Shown piece by piece: positions 28,375 to 40,500 of a stretch of 64,000 nt of DNA. Within the stretch, counting starts at the first letter, position 1. Each line of letters opens with the position of its first letter. Origin of the DNA: Diplonema papillatum (lineage: Eukaryota > Euglenozoa > Diplonemea > Diplonemida > Diplonemidae). The stretch spans positions 1 through 64,000 of the forward strand of contig JAPJBO010000783.1 in the NCBI GenBank assembly GCA_030068145.1, read 5' to 3'. The notes below the pieces were generated by a model. That model did no database searches. It was not told the DNA's origin and was given only the letters and a program-made list of their open reading frames with translations. Made by a program: the position numbers and the translations under genes.

Positions 28375-29428
28375 AGGCCCATGCCAGAACCCCGCGATGC
28401 ATTACACTATAACAAACCCAGCTTGGTTCAAAAGAAAACGGTACATGAACCAGCGAGCTGTCAGCAAGCCGGCTCTTGCACCCTTCGTCACGAGCTTCTT
28501 TGCAACGCTACTCGGAGAAGAAAGGTGAACACAAGGGAAGAAAGGTTCCGTACTGGATTCAAGAGTGTTGCGATTGAAATACACGATGCTTCTTGTCACT
28601 GATTCGAAAGCGGTGAGGGGGCGAGAGGGGGTGGTGTGCTCTTGGCTAGGGGTGAGTGAGCAAACAAAAGCGCGTAATCACTTGGTACACTTCCGCCGCC
28701 CCACCTTCTCCCCCTCCCGTCTTTGTAAAAATCGGATACTGTTCCTTGACCTGCCGTGAGAAGAGGTTCAGTACACATTTGGAGTCCAGCCTCGGAAACT
28801 GCTTTAAAGCTGGAGTGCGTCACACTCGCCTTTCGGGTGCATTCCCCGTGTTTTGGTTGTAAAAAGCAAACGTCGCAATGAACGCTTGGCCAGTTATACC
28901 TGCGGTGGTTTTTCTGTCGCCTCCGGCTTCATCCCTCGAACATGACCAGCCATGCCTTCACACCAAGAATCAGTACTGAAAATTGTGTCGAGCAAGCTTT
29001 ACCCCTATTGCTCTAGCACACCCTCTTTAACTCCATGCCGCGTTGGACTCCACCGTGTAGTCACTAGTCACTAGTGACCGAAACAGAACTTGGGTGGAAG
29101 CACACACAGAGACCCAACCCCAGAGCCGTTTCGGACCCATCGGAGCACTGCACGCACTTTCTGCCTTTCGAGCGGGCGCAAGGTGTTGCTTACTTTTTCT
29201 TTTTCCGACGACAGTCAGTCTATTTTGCTTTTAACCTTCATCAGAGAACCATTTTCAGTCCGGTCGAACTCGACCTGACGGCTGCCATCCTTCAGGGCGT
29301 GCGGCATCGCGCAAGAAGGCCCGCAAACCCGCAAACCCGCAAACCCCGCAAACCCGTGCAGCCAAGATCCCGCTTTGCAAGAGAAGCTCGCCAAAGTCCC
29401 CGCCATGGAAGACCCGCACACCTCATGC
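28375..29428. other. Intergenic stretch with CCCGCAAA octamers
   Basis: No gene is recognised. At about 29321-29357 there are four near-perfect tandem copies of CCCGCAAA, the complement of the GGGTTTGC octamer that ends the repeat units at 1610-1625, 9266 and 13541. Confidence 0.55.
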
Positions 29429-31630
29429 TTACGAGGGCCCACACGCCAACGCGCGTAAACCGTACGCCAGCTCCACCGCCTCGAGTGACGAGTTGAAAAG
29501 CTGTCCGCCGCAGTTCAATGGTTTCGGTTCGTATTGACGTCTGTAATCTTCCGCTGTCGACGCTTGCATCTCGGAAACGAGAGCCATGTACAGGATCCAG
29601 TCCAGGTGGAATTGTTTGTTGGTGGCGTGCTTCCTGCTCCAGTGGGTGGATTCGCGGGCAATGTCGGCGGCAATGGCAGAGTTTGTTTCGAGCCAAAGAT
29701 ACAAGTTCAGAATTTCAGACCCGACGTCCGCGAGGTTGGGTGTGAGAGGGATGTAGTGAACGTATGGGTACAGGTCCTCTGTGAACGACATTTCGTAATT
29801 GAGGAAGCTCTGTGTAAGAACTATGCCAGGGGCACGCAAGTTAGGTGCCAGGCGGAAAAGTCCGGCCATCCCATCAGGAAGGTACAGGTACTTGAAGGCA
29901 ATGATGTCATCGTATGCCAACGGCTGGAGGAATACGCCTCCTGCCTCGCTTGTGCACACCTTCGGATCAACCCATTTGGTACCAGACAAAAGAGTCTTTC
30001 GCTCAGACAAACGGGTGATGCGGGGAGGACACCGCGACAAGTGTTCTTCTCCTGCTATGCCGGAGTCGACAAACGGAAGCGCCTTCGAAACGCCCAGCAG
30101 GGAGACGTAGTACCGCGGGAGGTTCCACCCGGTGCCCCTGAAAACCATGCGGGGCTTCAGCTTTTCGAATGATCGGGGTTGCTCCGTGGGTACGAACAAT
30201 GCATCCTGCATGATACTGTTCCAGAAAATGGGAGTGTTCTGCGGGCAGTACGCGGTGCTTGTACTGAAGGTCACCGCCGGGTAAGGCGAGTTGTGCTGCT
30301 GCACTGCGGTGAAGTTCTGGCAGCCATCACCAAACTGAATGAACACATCACACACGAAACTTTTTTTTACACTCTCCGGCACACTTCGCAATGCAGCAGA
30401 CACCCAAGACACAGCTATCGCCTCGTCTCTTTGAACAGAGTAAAAGCCTCGTTCTTCGTCGGAGCCGTGTACGGCGTGTCGGAAAATCTCGCCGTTGACC
30501 ACACTGATGCGGACACCATCCTTGCTCGTGTACACCATCTGTTGATCGGCATCTTGCAACGTCCTCTTCACTGTGGTTGCGTTGTAATAAGAATTGAATC
30601 GCTCCGCCATTCGCCGCCCCCTCCGATGGCACATTGTTCGCGCTGCGAGATCCTCGACGTGCCCGCACACTTTTTCAACTGTGTCTCTCTGGGGCAAGCC
30701 GTCCAAGTAATCGAGCTCGGCTGACTGCTTGTATAGTAGCCGGTTTTCCCTCCGGAGAGCCTCGAACCGCGCGAAATCGTTGCTTCGTCTGCTTTGGGCA
30801 TCTTGCAGTAGGGTTGCTTGGAGCTTGGTTGTTTGCAAGCCGTACCATTCCCTCAGAATACGGTCCACGGTAGCGTCGGGAGGGAGCCCCGCTGTGCTTT
30901 TCGGGCCTTGCGCTTGGTTAGCAGGGGTGGCAGGTTTACGGGAGAGCTGCCTGTCGTGTGTATTCTCTTTCGGGTCTTTTGGGTTCACGGCTCGTGGATT
31001 GGGTGGTAATGGCTGTCTCGTCGCCGGCTCTGCCATCGATTTCGGCGGCACGGGGACAAGTGGTCGTGGAGCAGCCGGGATGCCCTCGCCGGTTGCGCCT
31101 TTTGTCTCCAAAAGGGTACCAGCGTCGCCGACTGTCGGTTTCCGGTGTGGTGTGTCGGCGCTGTAGTAAACCATTCCGGTTTCTGGGTCGATCTTGCCTT
31201 TGGGACTCTGACCCCCAGGCACACCGGATCCGTGCTCCGACGCGCTGTGGCGGAGCTTGCCCAAGGACTCGACGGTTTCGCCCGTCGAGCTAGCGGAAGG
31301 GTCTCCAGTGTTTCGGGGTGGTGACCACTGCGTGGCGGCTTGAGCGGAAGCTCCTTCGTCCTTTCCGTAGTGGACCAAGCCGGTCGACTGCCCGCTCGCG
31401 GACTGACGACTGGGGCTCGGTTCTGCAAGGATCGACTCCCACACCGCCTTTGGGTCCAGCTGGCTCGTCAGCGGGCGAGGAACACTTCCCGAGCTCTCTC
31501 CATCGGAGTGAGCGTTTGATACGGCGGGTTGTTTGAGGGGCGGCAACGACTTCGATGGACCCCTCACGGAGAAGTAGCAGACGGTGGTCACTGAGAGAGC
31601 AACGACCAAATGGGTCGACCCCCTCGGCAT
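29429..31630 (-). CDS. GT90 (CAP10/POGLUT-like) glycosyltransferase
   Basis: Intact frame of 733 residues with an ATG at 31630. Residues about 7-23 form a single hydrophobic anchor after a short basic head, giving a type II membrane protein of the secretory pathway. Residues about 30-300 are a long Pro/Ser/Gly-rich stem. The C-terminal half resembles the CAP10/KDELC/POGLUT family: an F-R-G-T-x-W-like MVFRGTGWN, DDIIAFKYLYLPDGMAG near residue 577 (the family has KYLxxxDG), APGIVLTQ, then EDLYPYVHYIPLTPNLADV, which matches the family's PxxHYVPVxxDLSDL. Family members transfer xylose or glucose from UDP-sugars to proteins or polysaccharides in the ER or Golgi. The acceptor here is unknown. No introns are needed. 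Confidence 0.8.
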   Translation of the reverse strand: MPRGSTHLVVALSVTTVCYFSVRGPSKSLPPLKQPAVSNAHSDGESSGSVPRPLTSQLDPKAVWESILAEPSPSRQSASGQSTGLVHYGKDEGASAQAATQWSPPRNTGDPSASSTGETVESLGKLRHSASEHGSGVPGGQSPKGKIDPETGMVYYSADTPHRKPTVGDAGTLLETKGATGEGIPAAPRPLVPVPPKSMAEPATRQPLPPNPRAVNPKDPKENTHDRQLSRKPATPANQAQGPKSTAGLPPDATVDRILREWYGLQTTKLQATLLQDAQSRRSNDFARFEALRRENRLLYKQSAELDYLDGLPQRDTVEKVCGHVEDLAARTMCHRRGRRMAERFNSYYNATTVKRTLQDADQQMVYTSKDGVRISVVNGEIFRHAVHGSDEERGFYSVQRDEAIAVSWVSAALRSVPESVKKSFVCDVFIQFGDGCQNFTAVQQHNSPYPAVTFSTSTAYCPQNTPIFWNSIMQDALFVPTEQPRSFEKLKPRMVFRGTGWNLPRYYVSLLGVSKALPFVDSGIAGEEHLSRCPPRITRLSERKTLLSGTKWVDPKVCTSEAGGVFLQPLAYDDIIAFKYLYLPDGMAGLFRLAPNLRAPGIVLTQSFLNYEMSFTEDLYPYVHYIPLTPNLADVGSEILNLYLWLETNSAIAADIARESTHWSRKHATNKQFHLDWILYMALVSEMQASTAEDYRRQYEPKPLNCGGQLFNSSLEAVELAYGLRALACGPS

Positions 31631-31639
31631 CCTTTGCTG

Positions 31640-32480
31640 CTACCCCTCGCCTCCCCCCTCCAGTGTGCAGAGATGCTGCCTGTGTAAAGATTTCTTGGGT
31701 GGACGGAGGTCGAAGAACGGGAAGACAGGCAACAGGCGAAATACCGCAGCTGCAAACCTGCGCTTGCGGCTGTTGCCAGCACCCCCTTCGCCGTGCAGGG
31801 TTTGCAACAACAGCTAGTGTCCGATGAACCCCTTGTAAAAACCACCCAACGACTATGACGCACGTCCACAGTGTCGGACGCTAGCGTCTCTCAAAGCACG
31901 CGTGACTCATCCGTATTTTTAAGCCTTAAAATTAAGGCGAGATGAGGCGCATCGGCTCACTCTGTCATAGGACCAAATCACTAGCGCAACAAGAGCAGGA
32001 GGAGGGACTTGGGCATGTGCCTCGTGGGGCAGGTGGGCTTGTGCCCTGCTTTGAGCCCTCGGGCGGTCTGACACGTGTGCCGTTCAGGCGAAATACTTCT
32101 TGGCTTCTTGGTTACGCTTGCACGGGCCCAAGGCAGCTCTCACACCTCCAACACAGGAGGCAACGGAGAGAGTGTCTGACGAATTCTCTTCAACGACTGT
32201 GAAACGAGCACAATACCAGATGCTAGCGTCTGGCTGAAGAATGCGTGACACAGTCATGAGATGAGAAGCACAGGACCACTAAGTCAACGGACAAGTCCAC
32301 CAGCGCAACATCCATTCTGTCACATCAGGGTAAACGAAAGAAAGAAACTTGCTTCGCGGCAGCAACCTGAAGCCGCAATACTGAGTGTCAGCTGTCTGGG
32401 GGGGGCAATCTCCCGCCAAAATACGGAGTCGATGGGTAAATGAAAGGCTAGTTAAGTCGAGTTGAGTTAAAGTCAAAGGC
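31640..32480. repeat. Diverged direct duplication of about 350 bp
   Basis: About 31830-31995 and 32190-32310 share in the same order GCTAGCGTCT, GCGTGAC, GAGATGAG and AGCGCAACA segments. The copies have diverged strongly. No coding sequence is recognised. Confidence 0.5.
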
Positions 32481-32967
32481 TTACTTGAATACGATAAAAG
32501 AACCGATACAGTTGAAGTCGGTCCAACTTCCTTTTCTTGTGTCCTTCGGTGCGGAATACCACCGTTCAGGCACAAGGAACCAACGCGAGGAACCTACTCG
32601 ACGTGAAGTGCATTTCCGAAAATGGCTGACGTCTGCTGGCAGCTTTTTTCGGCAACAGAGCAGTGGAGGAAGTTTTGCATATAGGTCGAATTTTGAGTGC
32701 CTGAGCCCCTTCGAAGAAAGGTCCACACTGTTGAGGAAGTCCTGCAAGAAACGCATCTCCTCACCAAACCCTTCCATGAAATGCAGTCTCTCCCTCGTCC
32801 AGAACTGGCATAGCGGTGAGCTGGAGCTCAACCGACGTGCGCGACGACACAAAAGGCTGAAGTATCCACCTCCGCAACATTTAATCCAGTATTGGTTCAG
32901 ATACCTTCTGGTGAGCACAGAATTTGAACTTTACCTCCGGCAGCTTTTCTTGTGTCAAGGAGTATAG
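32481..32967. other. Open frames of uncertain status
   Basis: A 145-residue frame on the minus strand (32481-32918) and a 160-residue frame on the plus strand (32485-32967) overlap. Neither shows a domain I know. The minus frame points the same way as the EGF gene upstream and might hold its downstream exon, but I could not find a matching splice pair. Confidence 0.3.
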
Positions 32968-33020
32968 CTTTTGGGAGGTGCTCGGTGGACCAAAGGTTGA
33001 GGCTAGTGAGGGATATACTG

Positions 33021-33761
33021 TCAAGTCGGGCAAACAAGCGGGTTGCTAGAGACCTTGGCCATAGCATCGCACGGTACGACAGCCTGACAGTGTTCGCCTG
33101 TGTACCCTGCTTGGCACATGCACTCGGCGTTGTGACCGCAGGTTCCATGTCCGGAGCAGTCGGCATAGCACGCGATTGCATGACAAACAGGGTTCCGATC
33201 GGTGCTTTGCATGCCAGACGGACACACTTCGCAGTTGACGCCGAGGCTGTCGTCGTATCCGTTCTCGCATTCGCATACGCCGGTTGCATCCTTGCACATT
33301 CCGCGCCCGCTACAAAGGCAGTCGTGCACGATGCACTCGATGGTCGTGTCAGCCTTCACAACTAAAACCCCTCCACTGGTTGCAGCTACAGCGCTCCACG
33401 AAAGCCGGCGTGGAACCCCTGTTGCATCCGGCTGCACTTCTTGACGAACGGTCTGCACTTTGGTGAAACGACCATCAGCTTCTTGTATGTACTGGGTCAG
33501 GGAAGACCCAGCGGTGCCATCGTACCCAGCGACAACCAACTGATCCCCGTACATGGCGACCGACGTTGGATACAGCGCTTCTGGTACAGCAGACGACAGT
33601 GCCTGCACGATGCGACCCTCGTTCATTTCCATGACCCACAGCATGTTTCGGGCAGCGACAACCACCGACTTTTCTGTGACGAATACTTCTTCGAGACGGG
33701 CGAACGCCTGTGTGTCTACCCCGCGCGACGAAGGATAGAAACGAGCGTGCTGAACAGCATC
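33021..33761 (-). CDS. EGF-containing ectoprotein, exon
   Basis: The frame begins at a strong splice acceptor (TTTTCTCACGCAG, exon from 33761). The N-terminal part (DAVQHARFYPSSRG, then VVVAARNMLWVMEMNEG and SVAMYGDQLVVAGYDG) looks like beta-propeller blades. The C-terminal part has two EGF-like modules: DCLCSGRGMCKDATGVCECE and CYADCSGHGTCGHNAECMCQ, with the expected six-cysteine spacing. Such modules are found in secreted or surface proteins. The exon probably ends near AMAK at about 33050, where CCAAG is followed by GTCTCT; a stop is reached at 33021 if it is not spliced. The gene lies downstream of the LamG/WSC gene on the same strand and may be its neighbour or a continuation. Confidence 0.65.
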   Translation of the reverse strand, partial: DAVQHARFYPSSRGVDTQAFARLEEVFVTEKSVVVAARNMLWVMEMNEGRIVQALSSAVPEALYPTSVAMYGDQLVVAGYDGTAGSSLTQYIQEADGRFTKVQTVRQEVQPDATGVPRRLSWSAVAATSGGVLVVKADTTIECIVHDCLCSGRGMCKDATGVCECENGYDDSLGVNCEVCPSGMQSTDRNPVCHAIACYADCSGHGTCGHNAECMCQAGYTGEHCQAVVPCDAMAKVSSNPLVCPT

Positions 33762-33979
33762 CTGCGTGAGAAAATGAGTTACGACGGATTTTCGACTGAC
33801 AGGGTGCGCGGGTTTTTGTGTCTAACAAGTGGTAGGGTGCCAATGGGAGTGGGGGAGGGCTTGCGCAGAAAGATTCTGGCAGAGTTCGATGCTATGGGAT
33901 GTACCCTCCAGAACCCGTCTTCTGATGCCGGATAGGGGCCCCATCTGGAAGCCTTCTTCTGAACATGGAGCCCGTTAAC

Positions 33980-34149
33980 CTGGAATTGGAGCCTGTTGGC
34001 TGCATAGGTCGCAACCCCCACATGCAGCTTTGTGTTTTGCCAGAATATTTCGAACCCCCTCTTCCCAGGAATCTGGCATCGTTGGCATGGCGATCGATGG
34101 CACCGTACTCCCCCAGAAAACAGAGTGCACACACAAAGGCGGCAGAACC
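33980..34149 (-). CDS. Upstream exon of the EGF ectoprotein gene (predicted)
   Basis: A donor CCAG followed by GTTAAC (exon end 33980) joins in frame to the acceptor at 33761, removing a 218-bp intron. The translation FEIFWQNTKLHVGVATYAAN followed by RLQFQ continues smoothly into DAVQHARFYPS. The proposed acceptor on the 5' side is TTCTTACGTGCACAG (exon from 34149). Further upstream exons are expected, but I could not place them. Confidence 0.45.
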
Positions 34150-34542
34150 CTGTGCACGTAAGAACACAGTTTGATGATTATTCGCTAGCGTTTTCTTTGC
34201 CGCTGCGCACTGTTTTGTGGGGCGCCCTGTTTCTTTTTCAAACTTCGATCAGCTCCCAACCTTTGAACCCCCGGATTCCTTAGCGAATCTTCACTCTAAA
34301 AACACGCTGTCTTCGCAATACATGTAGCCAACCCGCAAAGCTCACTAGTAGAGTCTTGCGGAGGTCTTTGTTTGCGCGATTTGACCTGAACGCGTTCAGG
34401 TTAAACCGCTGTCAAGACCCAACGTTCCTTTTTAGCTTTGTGCGTGCCGGTAGATCGTTTTCCACTTGCATTTACCCTGTGCCATTTTCAGGTAAGGAAT
34501 TCTGATCAACCACCAAAACACGCTGCCGACGTCTTTTTAGCC

Positions 34543-34584
34543 TGCACAAAACATTGAAGGGCGACCCGCAAGATTGTTGGTATT
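34543..34584 (-). repeat. 42-bp LamG-locus motif, copy at the 3' end of exon 3
   Basis: The minus strand contains ACAATCTTGCGGGTCGCCC and ends TTTTGTGCAG. It is one of three 42-bp copies on the same strand within the LamG gene. It starts within the last two bases of the exon 3 stop codon. Confidence 0.85.
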
Positions 34585-37500
34585 AAAAAAGAGGGCGGAC
34601 CGAGTTCTCGACAGTGGTGCAGCCGTGCTCAGCGGACACGTACGTCTTCTTGGCCGGCGAATCGTGGTGCCAGCGGCCGAAGCACGCGCCTTCGTTGGAG
34701 TACAAAGCGTGCACCGTCGGAGTGCCGCAGTGCAGCTGCGCCACGCCGGTAGCAGTCTCGCCCGCACACGCCGGGCCGCAGAGCGACGTCGGCACCGGCG
34801 ACATCACTTCCGGCGCGTGGGCCTGCCCGCAGAAACACGACGCCTCCCGCAACGCGAAAAGCGGGTACCCCTCGCAGTGGATTCGGCAGGAAGACACGGT
34901 TTGCGAGGAGCCTTTGAACACGCTAAAGTTGCCAGCCGGCTCGCCTGCTGCCTCCGTGTAGCAACCCACGAAGCGGAGAGTGTCCGTCGCGCTGTACAGG
35001 GCGACTGTCGAAGACGGGTGGGCCATTACCCGGACGGATCCAACGGACGACACAGCGCTTCCATCCGAATACTCCTTTCCGCACGCGTCCCAGCACCGCT
35101 CGCAGCTCGTTTCGCCGGACGAAAACGCGACGGCGACCGAAGGTCCTTCGCACAGGGTGTCCTTAAACAGAACAACGTGCGACGTGTCCGTCAAAGTAGG
35201 GTCAACGTCTGCGGCGCCCGGCGTGGGCAGTGGGTATCGAGCCAGGTGGCTTTCGATCTGTGCCGCTCGCTGGTCTGACGTGGACGACGCGAGGAAGTAC
35301 GCGGGGCCGGCTTGACCGATTAGCCCGGGGCCGAACTTAAAGTCCGAGTCCCAGCGCGGCATCCGGTGGCACGTCTGCACGAAGCTGGCATCGTCCGCGC
35401 CGCAGGCGCCGAAACACGCGCGCAGCGCCAGCGTCTCGTCGCCGCCGTACCGCATCGAGAACACAAACGGGTCACCCTCCGCCGCGGCCCGGAACCCCAA
35501 AGTGCACGACTTCGCCTCGTCGGCGCCCCCTGCCGTTACCCTCCCGGAAACCGTGCACGTGATGCCCTCCGTCGCTCCTCCGTACACACAAGCCACCCTC
35601 GCGCCGGACAACAGGTGCACTGGGTCGAGCGCGCTTCCGTCTGAATCGTCAAGGTGCAGCTGGTACCTGCAAGCGAAGTAGCCCTGCCGGAGCCGCGAAA
35701 CGTCGGCGAAGACTGGCGACGCGCTCGCGTTGAGCGGCAGCGGGTGGGGCAGGCGGTGCACGACGGCGCCCAGCTCAGCGCGGCTGGCCCCGGGCAGCAG
35801 CCGGGGATCCGAAGCCGAACCTGCGGGTGGCGGGGCCCCGCCGGGAGCTTGCGGGCCGGCGCTGCCGGCCGGTGCGTGCCACAACGTTTCGACGGCGACC
35901 GCAAACCCACCCGCACCGCGGCCGCGCCTTGTTCGAAGCACCCGCGCCACCAACAGCAGCACCGAAGGAGGCGGTGATGAAGAAGACGCAGACGCCGGCG
36001 ACTCGCACAGCACCGCTACGCGCGCCTCTTCCCCCCCGCCTGCGGCTTCCCCGACGCCGACGGCCGCGAGCTTCCCCGCGTTCGCGCACGGCAAGGCGGC
36101 GGGCTCCAGCGGCAGCCAGGCTCCCCCCGCGCTGCGGTCGCGTGCAAAGAAGTGCAACACTGCCGCCGCCCCAGCCGCCGCTCCCGGCGGCGGCGACTGC
36201 AGGACGAGCAGCAGGTCGGTCGAGGCCAGCGGCACGACGGCGAGGCTCGTGCCGAAGGCGGAAGCCGTCGGAAACCGAGCCGGCGCGGCCGGGCCGAGAC
36301 GGTGGCTCAGGACCCACGCCGGGAGACCCGTGGAAACCCTCGAGTAGTGGTGCACGACGCCTCCGTGGGTCAACGGCGCCGAGACAAGAACGTCGCCGCA
36401 CGACGGCAGGCTCACAGCAAAGCCAAACCCGCTGTTCTCCGCCGAAAAGCACCCGTCGGCGAGCACCAACCCGGGCACCGCATCCGGCGGGGCGCCGCCC
36501 GACGCGACGTGGCGCACGGTTTCTTCGTCCGCGCTGGCCGCCCACACGTACACCTCGCGCAGGGCCACCCCGCCGCGGGCCCCCCCCCCGCCCAACACGC
36601 TGCAATCCCACGGTGCCGTCGCCTTCTGGCTCCGCTTCGCGGGCAGCGGAACTTTGCCGGTCGCGACGCGCTTGCCGTCGACGAGCAGCGCGACCCGCGA
36701 GTCCCACGAGTGGACGACGGACACGTGCACCCAAGGCCCCCGTTGCGGCGTTGCGACGTCGGTCGCCGTGGTGAAGTCGACGGTGTCGACCCGCGTCGTG
36801 TACGCGAGGTTGCCCTGCTCGCTGGAGTACCGCAGTTCGAACGCCGGCGACGACGCACCTCCGGCCGCTGCGCACGACACCAAAGAATCGAAGCCGGACG
36901 CATTGCGGGCTGTCGACAGGCGCACCCACGCGCCGAGGCTGAGCCCCGCCCCGAACACGTCTTCCCCGCGCCGCGCGAGCAGCGTGTCTACCGGCGAAGT
37001 GATGGTGCCCTCGCGGCCGCACAGCCGGGCGAGGGGCGACAGCGTTCGGTTCGCCGACGGGGAGCCGTATGCGGTACTGTCGTTGAGGTCCCGCAGCGAC
37101 TCAACGAAAGCATCGCCGCCGTACCCCAGGGTCCCCGCGGCCGCCCAGGCGGGCGGCCCTCCGCCGGGAATTTTTTCGAACACGCGGATCAACCGACTGC
37201 CCGTCGTGGTCACCGCGGCGCAGGTGCCGTCGGGCGAGACGGCCACGGTGCCCGAGACGCCGAGGAGGAGCTGCTCCCGTTGGGGGGTCGCGACCGGGGT
37301 CCCGCCGGCGATCGCCAGCGCGTTCCTCCTCCCGTCGAGGACTTGCACGTTCGATATTTCGCCGGACTCCGCCACGCGGTACACCATCACCGCCCGTTCC
37401 GCCCCGCTGGCGTCGAACGAGCACCGCTCGTCGCCTCGTTCCCCGCACTTCGCCCGCATCGCGTCCCCCAGATACGTGTCGTGGCCCCCTTGCCCCCGCA

Positions 37501-40500
37501 ACGTCGCGTCCGCCGGAACCCAGTACGCCGCCGCGCTCCGCGACGTCGCCTCCACGAGTTCCAGCCGGCCGCCATGGGGGGCCCGGTGCGGGCTCGACAT
37601 GTGCAGAAAGCTCTCATGGGCATAGGCGAAGGCCCCGTGGCTCGCACACGAGGCATGGATGGCTGCCGGGGCTTCGGTGTCGTCGGCCGGCTCGAGCGTG
37701 TCACCGGCGGCGGCGTATTTGAACGCGAACCGCCCGCAAACGACGAACACGGCGTGCGACGCGCGCGGGCGGGGCCCGGGGAGGTTGGTGGCGGACACCT
37801 CGCGGCAGCGTTCTCCGCTCCGCTGCTCTTCCTGCAGCAGGACGCGGGACGACGCGCGGGCGAGTCTGCGCTGGCGGTACTTGAAGAGCTCAACCCGGCT
37901 CGCCCGGGGCTCGCTGGTCAGGACGGCGATCAACGCCCCGTCGTCGCTGACGCTGACGGCGGCCGGGTTTTCGACGGGGTGGCTGGCGACGTGCACACCG
38001 TCGTCCCAAAGCCGAAGGGCGTGCGCGCCGCCTTCCCGCTCGATCGAAGCGAACAACGCGCCGTTCAACGCAGAAAACAGGGTCGCGCTGTGGGAGAGGA
38101 ACCCGGGCACACGCCGCCAGCCTTCGCCGGACTTCCGCCACAACACGACGCTTCGGTCGCCGCCCGTCGGGCACGCGACGCGCACGCTGACCCGCATGCT
38201 CGGCCAGGTTTCGTAGTCGGTGGGGACCCAGCGGATGTATCTCGCGGTCAAGCCAACAATTCGGACCGAGCTGCCGGGGGAGGTCGCCCCCCCCGCTGCC
38301 AGCCCGGTGGCTTCCTCGCCCAAGTCGAGCCAGCCCGCGCCGGTGTCGTTGCGCAGCAGCAGTCTGTAGGCCAGAACGGCCTCGCGGCCGCCAACACGGG
38401 TTGCCCCGGGTGCAACGGCGACCGATTCGACGGGTTTCGCCGCCCGCAGGTCCGCCTGCAGCCACTCCTCCCCGGTCGCAGCCCCAGCGGGGCACCACGA
38501 CGCCCCCCAGTTGGCCTGGCACTCCGGGTCCGCTGACGACGCCGAAAGCATGCCGTCCTCCGCGAAGCATACCTCGCCGCCCGCCCCCGACACCACCACC
38601 GCGTGGCGCGACGAGAGGTGTACCCTGGGCCCAGCGCCGCTGGGCCGGCCGGCTTTGCGGACCGGCGGCTCGGCCGACTCGTAGTACACTTCGACCGCGA
38701 CCGTCGCCGACGCGCCGGTGCCTTGGAAGCCGGCGAGCGCCAGCTGCCGGGCGAGCAGCGGGGGCGAGAACCGGAACGAGCTGAAGTACGGGGGGGTCGG
38801 TCGGGCGGCGAGCCGGAACACGTCGACGGCGCCGGCGGAGAGAACGGGGGCGAACGCGGCGTCGCTCGACGAGGCCTCGGCGGTGGACAGCGTGAAGGCT
38901 TGAAGCCAGCAGGAGTCGCGGGAGTCGCAGGATTCGCTGCCGACGCGCAGCCGCGTAATGCTGCGCACCGTCCCCAAATCGACGACGAGTCTCCCCTCGT
39001 TCGGCACGGTTGCCACCCGCGCCCCTACAAACCCCCTGCCTTCCCCGTCCGTCCGAACCCACGAGCCAAACGCAGCGGCATCGGCCGGCACCGTCCCGTT
39101 CACCGCATCGCCCCACACCCTCAGGGTCCCGGCGACTCCCCCAGCGACCTCCCGGAGGGGAGGCAGGTTTTGGGTGTGGTACCACTCGTCGGCGTCGTGC
39201 TGGCGAACGTACACGTCGGCGCCGGCTTCGCCGGCGACCACGACGGTCGACCCGCAAATCGCGACGGACGAGCCCTGCGACACCGGCGGCGCTTCCCAAC
39301 CCCCCGGGGCGGCGCTGCGGAGCGTCTTGGCCCGGATCCTGCGGGTTGAGCCGCCTTGCACTTGCTCGCCGCCCTCCGCGAACTCGGCGGCGCTGAATAC
39401 GTGCAGCTCGCGCAGGCCGGGGAGGCCCGGGGGCGAGCCGACGGCGGCCGCGAACGGCCACGAGCACGCGAGCGAGGACACCGCGCGCCCGACCGGCACG
39501 GGAAGAGAAGCTCTCCCGCTCGCAAACGGCTTCCACGCGGCAACAGGGTCCCCGCTGCGCGGCGGGGCTTCTTCGACGCATTGATCCGACGGCTCTTCTT
39601 CCTCAACGAGCGCCGGCAGCAACGGCAGCAACGACTCGATGCGGACGGTGGCGGCCCGGGAAAACAGCCCGGACACAACCCCCGGGACGGAGGCAGCTGC
39701 CCCGCTGCGGTAGAGGATGACGTCGTCGACGTCGCCGTGGACGTCGGGGCACGGGGCGGTGGGGTCGTCGCAGTGCTCGGGGGGGGGTCCGACTGAGAAA
39801 TGGGAAGCGCGCCAGACGTGGAGTTCCCGTGGCACGCCCGTCGACACCACTTGCTGGAGGGTGCCGTTGACGTACAGCTGGATCGCGTCGCCGCTCCAGT
39901 AGCACGCGAGGTGCGTCCACCGGCCGACAGGTACAATGCGAGCGCCGGAGCGCACGGCAACGGCTTGGAACGAGCAGCCGACGGCACCGTCCGCTTCGGC
40001 GACCATCGCGAAGGCGGGCAGACACGACAGCAGCATCTGCTGCCCCCCCGCGCCCGACGGCCGGAACCACAGCGCGGCCAGCAGGTTCGGCGCGTCGAAC
40101 GCCGAGCCCGCGTCGAGCGGCAGCGGCACCCACCCGCCGCCCCGCAGGGCCAGGTACGACTGCAGAGTGCGCGCGTCCGGGCCCGCCGGGTCCCTTGCCC
40201 GTATCTCCGGCGCCGATCCCTTGCCCGGGTGGGCCACGGCTTTGGCGTGCAGGGCTTGGGCTCCGGAGTCGCGGATGGCCAACACCCCCCCACCTTCTTC
40301 TGCGGAAAACTCGTCGAATCGATACCAAACGAGCACGTCGCCCGCTTTGTACCCTCCCTTGGGCCCGGCGCCCGCCCTCCCGAGCAGCCCCAGCATCACC
40401 GCTTCGACCTGCCCTTCGCTCAGCTGCGCGTCGTACAACTTGACGCCCTTCAGGCTCCCGCGGAAGGCGCGCACCACCCCCGGCTGGTTTTTCGCAGTCC

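Noticed and set aside
34583-34600. Direct splicing of LamG exon 3 to the EGF exons to make one gene
   Set aside because: No good donor was found near the end of the LamG frame and the joining exon is unknown; kept as separate loci.
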